5,232 nucleotides of DNA from Rhodobacterales bacterium UBA3089 (GTDB lineage: Bacteria; Pseudomonadota; Alphaproteobacteria; Rhodobacterales; Rhodobacteraceae): assembly GCA_002367255.1 (NCBI GenBank), contig DFBD01000196.1, positions 1 to 5,232 on the forward strand, read 5' to 3'. Made by a program: the position numbers and the translations under genes. The notes beneath the pieces are model-generated. The model was not told the DNA's origin, ran no database searches, and saw only the letters and a program-made list of their open reading frames with translations. The stretch's first letter is position 1. Each line of letters opens with the position of its first letter. Positions 1-5,232 of the stretch are shown one piece after another.

Positions 1-2
1 GA

Positions 3-19
3 CCCCATTAAAAATGGGG
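3..19. repeat. Short hairpin, 7-bp perfect stem
   Basis: CCCCATT (3-9) pairs perfectly with AATGGGG (13-19) across an AAA loop. No T-run follows on the + strand, so it is not a classical terminator in that direction. The left side is cut by the window edge, so a terminator reading leftward cannot be judged. The run of seven G (16-22) could instead pair with CCCC at 30-33, giving two mutually exclusive structures. Confidence 0.4.
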
Positions 20-168
20 GGGATTACCGCCCCACGTGACAGTTAGCATCAAGTGCGTGAATGGAGCTCAATTAGGCCTGTAAATCCGTACTCACTTCTA
101 TATCCTGAACATGATTTGGCGAGAAAATGTTTTAATGACTTTAGAGATACAATCAATGGAGGAGCAAC

Positions 169-213
169 ATGCTCGGCCTCGACAACGCTATTTGGGATGA
201 CGGTGGCCTTTGA
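169..213 (+). CDS. Possible 14-residue peptide or remnant of a small gene
   Basis: The ATG at 169 is preceded by GGAGGAG (158-164), the best Shine-Dalgarno match in the window, at ideal spacing. The frame reads MLGLDNAIWDDGGL and then stops at TGA. Removing one base near 208 would continue it as FEQFAD, a TAA, then LGNQSVT and a second TAA at about 252-254. This could therefore be a real micropeptide or leader peptide, or a decayed gene of roughly 30 codons carrying one frameshift and one nonsense change. It is not a typical attenuator leader, because it has no run of one amino acid (a single Trp only). A C6T6 run lies downstream. I do not recognise the peptide, and expression is inferred only from the ribosome binding site. 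Confidence 0.3.
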   Translation: MLGLDNAIWDDGGL

Positions 214-251
214 GCAGTTCGCCGATTAACTGGGCAATCAGAGCGTCACTT

Positions 252-280
252 AAACAGGGCAAGCTCCCCCCTTTTTTATT
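252..280 (+). terminator. Weak candidate terminator after the short ORF
   Basis: AGGG (256-259) can pair with CCCT (269-272). The stem can be extended by AAA/TTT with one bulged base. It runs into a T-tract (272-277, then ATT). The stem is short and the loop is nine bases, so intrinsic termination is only a possibility. The C6T6 run is the main reason for listing it. Confidence 0.2.
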
Positions 281-306
281 GTAATGTTACGGCATGGACA
301 TATAAC
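279..306 (+). promoter_or_regulatory. Weak sigma-70-type promoter candidate for the lipoprotein gene
   Basis: A -35-like TTGTAA (279-284) and a -10-like TATAAC (301-306) are separated by 16 bases. They match the consensus hexamers at four and five of six positions. Transcription would start near 313, giving a leader of about 80 nt before the lipoprotein start codon. The -35 overlaps the end of the T-tract of the possible terminator. Chance matches are common in sequence this AT-rich. Confidence 0.25.
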
Positions 307-358
307 AGCCATATTGTGTTGATAGCGTTCTTAGAATTGCAAAATTGATGATGTTTGG

Positions 359-374
359 CAGGTAATTTCACCTG
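359..374. repeat. Inverted repeat just upstream of the lipoprotein ribosome binding site
   Basis: CAGGT (359-363) and ACCTG (370-374) form a perfect 5-bp inverted repeat around AATTTC. It lies 7 nt before the GAGG ribosome binding site at 382-385. It could be a small operator or an RNA hairpin affecting translation, but its shortness means chance is also a fair explanation. Confidence 0.25.
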
Positions 375-391
375 GAATAATGAGGATAATA

Positions 392-1009
392 ATGAAGCTG
401 AATAACTTGGTAATTGTAGCGGCCCTATTCGGGCTATTGGCATCCTGCACGGTGCGCAACACATCCTTCCCCGATGCCGTTGATGCTGGATCAAACTGGC
501 ACGTTCATGATGTGCAGGTTATTATCCCTGACAGCCTGACGACCTCGGAAGAAAACATCTTTCGGCCTGATGTTGATATTATCTGGCATGGCGACCCTGT
601 TGGGGATCGTAAAAAACAAGTGGCTGTAATTTTATATGACGCGCTTGTTGACGCAACCGAAGCTTTATTTCCAGAAAACTATCACAGACCAGTTGTTATC
701 AAGGCGACCTTGATTCATTTCCATTCGTTAACACCCGTTGCGCGGACTTATAGTGGTGGTGTTCATAAGGTTAGTTTTAGCATCGAAGTTGTCGATCAAA
801 GCACGGGCGAGGTTCTTGCTGGCCCTACTGTGATCGAAGCGGATGAATTCGCCTATGGTGGGCTGCTGGCCGCGCGAGCGAATGCTAAAGGTGTGACAAT
901 GAAGTCCAGAATTGAAGGAAGAATCACAGAAGTCACCCAAACATGGCTTGGGTTAGCCGCTGAACAGGATGCCGTAAAACGCAGCAGTATTCCGGCAATC
1001 GGGCGGTAA
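392..1009 (+). CDS. Small predicted outer-membrane lipoprotein, DUF6778-like
   Basis: This encodes a 205-residue predicted lipoprotein of unknown function. The start at 392 is preferred over the in-frame ATG at 380 because GAGG (382-385) sits 6 nt ahead of it. The first 18 residues form a type II signal peptide: Lys2, a hydrophobic core, then the lipobox LASC with the acylated cysteine at residue 19. Thr follows the cysteine and there is no Asp+2 retention signal, which suggests sorting to the outer membrane facing the periplasm. The rest is soluble, with no further membrane segment. It includes a DIIWHGDPVGDR segment (about residues 63-74) and a STGEVLAGPTVIEA segment (about 138-151). From memory this resembles the DUF6778 lipoproteins of Rhodobacterales, but I could not search. 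It appears to be its own transcription unit, about 100 nt before the next gene. The lipoprotein call is firm; the family assignment is tentative. Confidence 0.85.
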   Translation: MKLNNLVIVAALFGLLASCTVRNTSFPDAVDAGSNWHVHDVQVIIPDSLTTSEENIFRPDVDIIWHGDPVGDRKKQVAVILYDALVDATEALFPENYHRPVVIKATLIHFHSLTPVARTYSGGVHKVSFSIEVVDQSTGEVLAGPTVIEADEFAYGGLLAARANAKGVTMKSRIEGRITEVTQTWLGLAAEQDAVKRSSIPAIGR

Positions 1010-1023
1010 GCATGTATTATCTT

Positions 1024-1054
1024 GGGCCTGTGACAGCGTTAGCCCTAGATTTTT
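1024..1054 (+). terminator. Possible weak terminator after the lipoprotein gene
   Basis: GGGC (1024-1027) pairs with GCCC (1042-1045). Inside it CTG (1028-1030) pairs with CAG (1034-1036) around a TGA loop, leaving a five-base bulge on the right arm. Four bases after the stem comes a T5 run (1050-1054). The bulge and short stem make efficiency doubtful, but the position fits the end of the lipoprotein transcript. Confidence 0.3.
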
Positions 1055-1110
1055 GGGGTGACCTGCCTTACTTGACCTAATACAGCATTCGGTTATCGAC
1101 GAGGAAATAG

Positions 1111-1971
1111 ATGCGCGCACAAAAATCGGCAGCTCGGGATATAAGTTATTCGACGACGGCGAAAACGCTGCACGGGCGGGTATTTATCCGTGGTGTTGAA
1201 AATGCGACGGGCCGGATGCGCGTTATGCGCCAGGTTCGTGGTTATGACAAGGCGATGTCGAACGGGCATGTTTTTTGGAATGTTGTGCCGGATCTTTGTG
1301 GTCTGGAGCTGGATATTATTTCCGGCGCGCTTGAAAATATCCCGAAGACGGGGCCGGTTGTGGTCCTTTCGAACCACCCCTACGGGATTCTTGATGGGTT
1401 GATGTTGGGTCAAATCCTTTCCAGAACCCGCGACGATTTCAAAATTCTGGCGCACCGTGTATTCGCAAAAGCAACGGACCTTGACGAGGTTATTCTACCG
1501 ATCAGTTTTGATGAAACCCGCGAGGCCATGACCTTGAACCTTAACACACGCAAAGACGCGTTAAACTATCTTGGTAACGGGGGGGCTGTTGGAATTTTCC
1601 CTGGTGGCTCGGTTTCTTCGCCGCGCACGGTTTTCGGGCGACCAATGGACCCGAAATGGAGGACGTTCTCGGCCAAGATGATCGCGAAGTCAGGAGCCAC
1701 TGTGGTGCCGGTTTTCTTTGACGGGTATAATTCCCGCCGCTTCCATATGTTTGGGCGGGTTAACAAAACGTTACGCACTGCTTTGCTGATTAACGAATTC
1801 AAAAAGCGTCTTAATGCGCCCGTACGTGTCGCGATTGGCGACCCGATGGACTCCGATGCGCTGGACGCTTACATCAAGGACCCGCGCGCGATGATGGAAT
1901 TCTTGCGCACTTCTACTTATGATTTGTCGTCTAACAAGATTAATCACGACGAATACGGTTTTGATTTCTAG
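1111..1971 (+). CDS. PlsC-like lysophospholipid acyltransferase family protein
   Basis: This 286-residue protein has a PlsC-type acyltransferase core, so it probably transfers an acyl chain to a lysophospholipid or another polar lipid at the inner membrane. Block I is NHPYGILDG with His89 and Asp95. The spacing is H-x5-D, not the usual H-x4-D, a form I recall from the COG3176 'putative hemolysin' branch. Block III is IFPGGSVSSP (162-171), lacking the Glu of the common FPEG motif. Block IV is VVPVFFDG (198-205). There is no signal peptide and no clear transmembrane helix, so membrane association is probably peripheral. GAGG (1101-1104) lies 6 nt before the ATG and supports this start. The stop codon overlaps the putative ribosome binding site of murI, so the two genes are very likely cotranscribed. 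The exact substrate (lysophosphatidate, lyso-ornithine lipid or another) cannot be told from sequence. Confidence 0.88.
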   Translation: MRAQKSAARDISYSTTAKTLHGRVFIRGVENATGRMRVMRQVRGYDKAMSNGHVFWNVVPDLCGLELDIISGALENIPKTGPVVVLSNHPYGILDGLMLGQILSRTRDDFKILAHRVFAKATDLDEVILPISFDETREAMTLNLNTRKDALNYLGNGGAVGIFPGGSVSSPRTVFGRPMDPKWRTFSAKMIAKSGATVVPVFFDGYNSRRFHMFGRVNKTLRTALLINEFKKRLNAPVRVAIGDPMDSDALDAYIKDPRAMMEFLRTSTYDLSSNKINHDEYGFDF

Positions 1972-1983
1972 GAAAACCTCACA

Positions 1984-2793
1984 ATGGCAATTGGTGTATT
2001 TGATAGCGGCCTTGGTGGGCTGACGGTCCTGAAAGCTGCGGTGGAAAAACTACCTGAGCAAGCGTTTGTTTACTATGGGGACAATGCGAACACGCCGTAT
2101 GGCTCCAAAACCGATGCTGAAATCTATGATTTGACCATTGCCGGTATCACGCGCCTTTTTGATGCCGGATGCGATTTGGTGATCCTGGCCTGCAATTCGG
2201 CCTCGGCTGTGGCACTGCATGATTTGCAGGTGAACTGGTTGGTGTCGGATAAGCGCGTGCTTGGTGTTTTCGTCCCGATGATCGAGGAATTAACGCGCCG
2301 CGATTGGGGGGATAATTCGCCTCCGACCCATACAGGGCTGCAAAATGTGGCGTTGTTTGCCACGCCCGCGACGGTTTCCAGTGGGGCGTTTGAACGCGAA
2401 CTGAAATTCCGTGCCCGTGATGTGGAGGTTGTCGGCGAGGCGTGCGTTGGCTTGGTTGCCGCAATCGAGGAGGGCGACAGTTTAGGTGCCGAGGCCTTGG
2501 TTGACGCCCATGTCGCGACATTGTTGGAAACCCTGCCCAACCCGCAGGCCGCTGTTTTGGGTTGCACCCATTATCCGCTTGTCGAGGAACGTTTCCGTGC
2601 CGCTTTGCCGGACGCAACGCGCATTCTGGTACAGCCTGAGATCGTGGCGAACAGTCTGGAAGATTATCTGCGACGACATCCGCGATTTGTGGCAAGTGGT
2701 GGCGTCAGCTATCTGACCTCTGGTGATCCGGTTGAAGTTAGCCGAAGTGCCGAGCGATTTTTGGGCCATTCCCTAACATTTAGCGCTGCGTGA
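1984..2793 (+). CDS. murI: Glutamate racemase
   Basis: MurI is a cytoplasmic, cofactor-independent racemase that converts L-glutamate to D-glutamate, which MurD adds to peptidoglycan precursors. The 269-residue length is normal for the family. Signature segments occur in order: GVFDSGLGGLTVL (4-16, with Asp7 and Ser8), YYGDNANTPYGSK (30-42), ACNSAS (69-74, first catalytic Cys70), ATPATVSSGAFERE (126-139) and GCTHYPLVEERF (193-204, second catalytic Cys194 and His196). Both catalytic cysteines are present, so the enzyme should be active. The only signature change is Ser72 where ACNTAS is usual, which keeps the hydroxyl. AGGAA (1970-1974) lies 9 nt before the ATG and overlaps the upstream stop codon, implying coupling with the acyltransferase gene 12 nt away. 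No terminator follows before argC. Confidence 0.97.
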   Translation: MAIGVFDSGLGGLTVLKAAVEKLPEQAFVYYGDNANTPYGSKTDAEIYDLTIAGITRLFDAGCDLVILACNSASAVALHDLQVNWLVSDKRVLGVFVPMIEELTRRDWGDNSPPTHTGLQNVALFATPATVSSGAFERELKFRARDVEVVGEACVGLVAAIEEGDSLGAEALVDAHVATLLETLPNPQAAVLGCTHYPLVEERFRAALPDATRILVQPEIVANSLEDYLRRHPRFVASGGVSYLTSGDPVEVSRSAERFLGHSLTFSAA

Positions 2794-2847
2794 TTGATTG
2801 CGCGGACGTTTTGACGTAAGTCGCAGGTAATCATAAAGGTTAAGATC

Positions 2848-3879
2848 ATGACACATACGCATAAAATCGCGATTCTGGGTGCAAGTGGCTATACGGGCGC
2901 TGAATTGGTGCGCCTTATTGCCGGACATAGTGGTATGGAAATAGTGGCGTTGACTGCGGACCGTAAAGCAGGGCAGACGATGGGGCAGGTGTTCCCGCAC
3001 CTTCGCCATCTGGATTTGCCGGTTCTAACGCGGATCGAGGACGTGGATTTTGCAGATGTTGATCTGGCATTCTGTGCGTTGCCACACGCAATGTCGCAAG
3101 AAATCGTTAAGGGTTTACCCTCGGATTTGAAGGTCATCGACCTATCGGCTGATTTCCGTTTGGAAGATGCCGCGATGTATGAGCACTGGTATGGTCACCC
3201 GCATTATGCGCCGGAACTGCAAAAAACGGCGGTGTATGGTCTGACGGAATTTTACCGTGACCAAATTGCTAATGCGCGGTTGGTTGCCGGAACGGGGTGT
3301 AATGCTGCCACCGGACAATATGCACTTCGGCCTTTGTTGGCGGCTGGTGTGATTGCGGAAGATGACATCATCATCGACATGTTCTGTGGGGTTTCCGGCG
3401 CTGGACGTGGCGCTAAAGAAGCCATGCTGCACGCCGAGGTTTCCGAGGGCACACACCCTTACGGTTTACCGGTCCACCGGCATACGTCCGAGTTCGATCA
3501 GGAGTTTCGCAAGGTAACGGGCCGCGATGTTAAGGTTATGTTTACCCCGCACCTGATGCCCGCCAACCGTGGTATTCTCGCTACGGTTCATGTGCGCGGC
3601 GAGGCGGAAAAAATACACGCAGCCTTGGTGCAAGCTTATGAAAACGAACCGTTTATGGTGGTGTTACCCCTTGGGGAGGCCCCCGCGACGCGCCATGTTC
3701 GCGGATCAAATTTTTGCCATGTAGGTGTCGTCGCTGATCGCCTTCAGGGTCGTGTGCGGGTGTTTGCGGCACTTGATAACCTCGTCAAAGGGTCTTCGGG
3801 GCAGGCGTTGCAAAACGCCAACCTGATGCTTGGTTTACCCGAGGCGACGGGGCTGGAACAGGCACCGTTGTTCCCGTGA
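2848..3879 (+). CDS. argC: N-acetyl-gamma-glutamyl-phosphate reductase
   Basis: ArgC catalyses the NADPH-dependent reduction of N-acetyl-glutamyl-5-phosphate to N-acetylglutamate semialdehyde, the third step of arginine biosynthesis, in the cytoplasm. The 343-residue length fits the long (type 1) ArgC form. The Rossmann motif [13 protein letters not shown] is at 11-23. It is followed by [10 protein letters not shown] (75-84), [10 protein letters not shown] (96-105) and YGLTEFYR (130-137). The catalytic Cys151 lies in GTGCNAATG, where the textbook motif is NPGCYPT. Then come SGAGR (183-187), [10 protein letters not shown] (210-219, likely catalytic His210/212 region) and [16 protein letters not shown] (314-329). 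The TGCNAATG variant matches what I recall of Rhodobacterales ArgC, so it is probably a lineage form, not damage. AAAGG (2835-2839) lies 8 nt before the ATG. The gene sits 54 nt after murI and its stop overlaps the next gene's putative start. Confidence 0.97.
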   Translation: MTHTHKIAILGASGYTGAELVRLIAGHSGMEIVALTADRKAGQTMGQVFPHLRHLDLPVLTRIEDVDFADVDLAFCALPHAMSQEIVKGLPSDLKVIDLSADFRLEDAAMYEHWYGHPHYAPELQKTAVYGLTEFYRDQIANARLVAGTGCNAATGQYALRPLLAAGVIAEDDIIIDMFCGVSGAGRGAKEAMLHAEVSEGTHPYGLPVHRHTSEFDQEFRKVTGRDVKVMFTPHLMPANRGILATVHVRGEAEKIHAALVQAYENEPFMVVLPLGEAPATRHVRGSNFCHVGVVADRLQGRVRVFAALDNLVKGSSGQALQNANLMLGLPEATGLEQAPLFP

Positions 3880-4715
3880 TTACGATGCGTGATGCATATC
3901 GGGTTTTGCGCGCGACTTACACGCGCTTTGACAAGGACGATGGCGTCGCAATGGCTGGGTACATAGCGTTCTCCAGTTTACTGGCGATTTTCCCGTTTCT
4001 GATTTTTTCGGCAGCACTGGTCGGTTTTCTGATTGGAGCAGAGCAAAGTGAAGAAGCGGTTAATGCGCTGTTTCGCGTTGCCCCCGAACACATCGCGCAG
4101 ACGCTGGAGCCGGTGTTGCACGAGGTGCTGACTGATCGTGGTCAGGGTGTATTAACCCTTTCGATTCTAGTCGCGATTTTTCTCGCATCCAATGCGGTGG
4201 ACGCGTATCGGGTGGCCTTTGATCGTGCATATGATTTCGATAGATCGCGAGGATTTATTGAGCGGCGACTAAGGTCGATTGGATTTGTTTTCTTGGGCGG
4301 GGTTGTCGCAGTGGTGATGGCCGTTTCGATTATATTTACACCTTTGTTGTTCCAACTGGCGGAACGATGGCTGGATGTTTCCTTGCCTGCCTCGATGGCG
4401 GTGCTGATATTCGTTTTGGGGACATTGGTTTTTGTCTTGTTTTTAACGGCTTTTCACCTGTTTTTACCTAGCCAATCCATGAGAAAACAAAAAATTTGGC
4501 CCGGAATTTTAGTCTCTGTAATTCTATGGCTTGCTGGTGCGTTAATCTTTTCTGTTTACCTCTCGTTAACTCCGACTTACGCGGTGACCTATGGTGCGTT
4601 GACTGGTGTGATTGTATTGGCGATGTTTTTTTACCTGACGGGCGTGGCTATTATTTTCGGTGCAGAAGTTAACGCCGTGTTAAAACTCAAGAATGCGACC
4701 GATGGGCCCACTTAA
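3876..4715 (+). CDS. YihY/virulence factor BrkB family inner membrane protein
   Basis: This 279-residue integral membrane protein has six hydrophobic helices at about 29-54, 92-115, 135-162, 173-198, 207-230 and 239-262. Family hallmarks are [17 protein letters not shown] (28-44), [16 protein letters not shown] (105-120) and the C-terminal [16 protein letters not shown] followed by [13 protein letters not shown] (239-272). Proteins of this family were once called ribonuclease BN (rbn); that label was later withdrawn, and the molecular role remains unclear, with transport or envelope functions suggested. The start is uncertain. A GTG at 3876 overlaps the argC stop (GTGA), while an ATG at 3885 would give a protein three residues shorter. 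Neither has a clear Shine-Dalgarno sequence, so translation is probably coupled to argC. No terminator separates it from ccmE 48 nt downstream. Confidence 0.93.
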   Translation: MITMRDAYRVLRATYTRFDKDDGVAMAGYIAFSSLLAIFPFLIFSAALVGFLIGAEQSEEAVNALFRVAPEHIAQTLEPVLHEVLTDRGQGVLTLSILVAIFLASNAVDAYRVAFDRAYDFDRSRGFIERRLRSIGFVFLGGVVAVVMAVSIIFTPLLFQLAERWLDVSLPASMAVLIFVLGTLVFVLFLTAFHLFLPSQSMRKQKIWPGILVSVILWLAGALIFSVYLSLTPTYAVTYGALTGVIVLAMFFYLTGVAIIFGAEVNAVLKLKNATDGPT

Positions 4716-4752
4716 CATTTTGGAAATAGATGTTACTTAGTGCTTAACGGAT

Positions 4753-4757
4753 AGGAG
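4753..4757 (+). promoter_or_regulatory. Ribosome binding site of ccmE
   Basis: AGGAG lies 6 nt before the ccmE ATG and fixes that start. It contrasts with the upstream membrane-protein gene, which lacks a visible site, so ccmE can be translated independently of coupling. Confidence 0.7.
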
Positions 4758-4763
4758 CGCCCA

Positions 4764-5210
4764 ATGGCAGGTTTGAAGAAGAAACGCAGAATTCATCTGA
4801 TTGTGATCGGGATGGTGCTTTTGACGGCATCTTCGGCATTGATCGGTTTTGCGTTGAAAGACGGTATCGAGTTTTTCCGCTCGCCTACGCAGATCGCCGA
4901 GAACCGCCCGGGACCGAATGAGAGGTTCCGTGTTGGTGGTTTGGTCGAGGTTGACTCGGTTGTGCGTGGTGAAGGGGAGGAAATTACCTTCATTGTAACC
5001 GATGGCAACGAAATGGTTAATGTTTCGTATACGGGCATATTGCCGGACTTGTTTGGCGAAGGGCAAGGCGTTGTTGCAACCGGTAAGTTGGTGGCTGACA
5101 CGTTTGTTGCGACTGAAATTTTGGCCAAGCATGACGAAAATTACATGCCCAAAGAGGTGATTGATGCCTTGAAAGAGCAGGGCGTCTACGAAGAGCCTGC
5201 CGAAAGTTAA
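4764..5210 (+). CDS. ccmE: Cytochrome c-type biogenesis heme chaperone CcmE
   Basis: CcmE receives heme from the CcmABCD export complex, binds it covalently in the periplasm and passes it to CcmF/CcmH for attachment to apocytochromes c (System I). The 148-residue length is typical. The N-terminus is a basic cytoplasmic stretch (KKKRR, 5-9), then one membrane anchor (about 11-31), then an OB-fold periplasmic domain. The signature LAKHDENYMPKEV (120-132) carries His123, which forms the covalent heme bond, and Tyr127, the usual axial ligand. Early-domain residues such as RFRVGGLVEVDSVVR (54-68) are also family-like. The acidic C-terminal tail is short. Other ccm genes are absent from the window and would be expected to the right, since ccmE ends 22 nt before the edge. 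It is probably cotranscribed with argC and the YihY-family gene. Confidence 0.97.
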   Translation: MAGLKKKRRIHLIVIGMVLLTASSALIGFALKDGIEFFRSPTQIAENRPGPNERFRVGGLVEVDSVVRGEGEEITFIVTDGNEMVNVSYTGILPDLFGEGQGVVATGKLVADTFVATEILAKHDENYMPKEVIDALKEQGVYEEPAES

Positions 5211-5212
5211 GC

Positions 5213-5222
5213 GATTTAAATC
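5213..5222. repeat. 10-bp perfect palindrome after ccmE
   Basis: GATTTAAATC follows the ccmE stop by two bases. It has no loop, so it is not a terminator stem. It could be a protein-binding site, but an AT-rich palindrome of this length often arises by chance, and the window ends 10 bases later. Confidence 0.2.
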
Positions 5223-5232
5223 AAATTTTAAC

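Larger units (their letters stand above)
1..379. other. Gene-poor leader region without a supported long gene
   Basis: No open frame of meaningful length with a ribosome binding site crosses this stretch on either strand. It holds a hairpin at its left edge (3-19), a 14-codon ORF with a very good ribosome binding site (169-213), a C6T6 run (266-277), a weak promoter candidate (279-306) and an inverted repeat just before the lipoprotein gene (359-374). It could be the 5' region of the lipoprotein gene, a small-RNA locus, or decayed coding sequence. I do not recognise any known RNA family in it. Confidence 0.5.

Noticed and set aside
276..494. Antisense 72-codon ORF spanning the lipoprotein start
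   Set aside because: It overlaps the lipoprotein signal peptide region, has no recognisable features, and its left part is the complement of the promoter and T-tract area.
1072..1099. TTGACC plus TATCGA as a promoter for the acyltransferase gene
   Set aside because: The -10 match is poor and the start point would fall at or inside the ribosome binding site at 1101-1104. A real promoter must be present nearby or upstream, but I cannot locate it.
2124..2567. Second antisense ORF opposite murI (147 codons)
   Set aside because: It is low-complexity Ala/Ser/Thr-rich translation, typical of the reverse complement of a coding gene.
2147..2695. Long antisense ORF (182 codons) opposite murI
   Set aside because: It is a frame shadow of a clear glutamate racemase gene. 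The translation is rich in Pro, Arg and His with no recognisable domain.
2811..2837. TTGACG plus CATAAA as a promoter for argC
   Set aside because: The spacer would be only 15 bases and transcription would begin after the argC ribosome binding site, leaving it out of the message.
4737..5132. Antisense 131-codon ORF opposite ccmE
   Set aside because: CcmE is unambiguous on the + strand, with the heme-binding His motif; the antisense translation has no domain.
1111..5210. A novel defence or mobile system
   Set aside because: All genes here belong to known housekeeping families, with no integrase, transposase, toxin-antitoxin pair, reverse transcriptase or repeat array.

Overview
The window reads as a piece of an alphaproteobacterial chromosome, most likely Rhodobacterales (Roseobacter group). 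This rests on the gene order murI - argC - YihY-family gene - ccmE, on the ArgC subtype with a TGCNAATG active-site segment, and on a small lipoprotein resembling a family I associate with this order. Base composition is moderate and fairly even across the genes. All six protein genes lie on the + strand. I see no tRNA, rRNA, CRISPR array, insertion sequence or phage gene.

Layout. Positions 1-391 hold no convincing long gene. This stretch contains a 7-bp hairpin at the left edge, a 14-codon ORF with a near-perfect Shine-Dalgarno sequence (169-213), a C6T6 run that may end a short transcript, a weak promoter candidate (279-306) and a short inverted repeat (359-374). A small predicted outer-membrane lipoprotein follows (392-1009), then a possible weak terminator (1024-1054).

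From 1111 to 5210 five genes run closely spaced: a PlsC-like lysophospholipid acyltransferase, glutamate racemase (murI), N-acetyl-gamma-glutamyl-phosphate reductase (argC), a YihY/BrkB-type six-helix membrane protein, and the heme chaperone ccmE. The gaps are 12, 54, -4 (GTG start) and 48 nt, with no terminator-like structure between them, so a single operon or a read-through cluster is likely.

The cluster combines envelope lipid remodelling, D-glutamate supply for peptidoglycan, arginine biosynthesis and c-type cytochrome maturation. These are housekeeping functions placed together, not one pathway. ccmE ends 22 nt before the window ends, and ccmF or other ccm genes would be expected beyond the right edge.

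I found no evidence of a previously undescribed multi-gene system. The least explained items are the short ORF and structured leader at the left, the uncharacterised lipoprotein, and the motif variants in the acyltransferase and ArgC.
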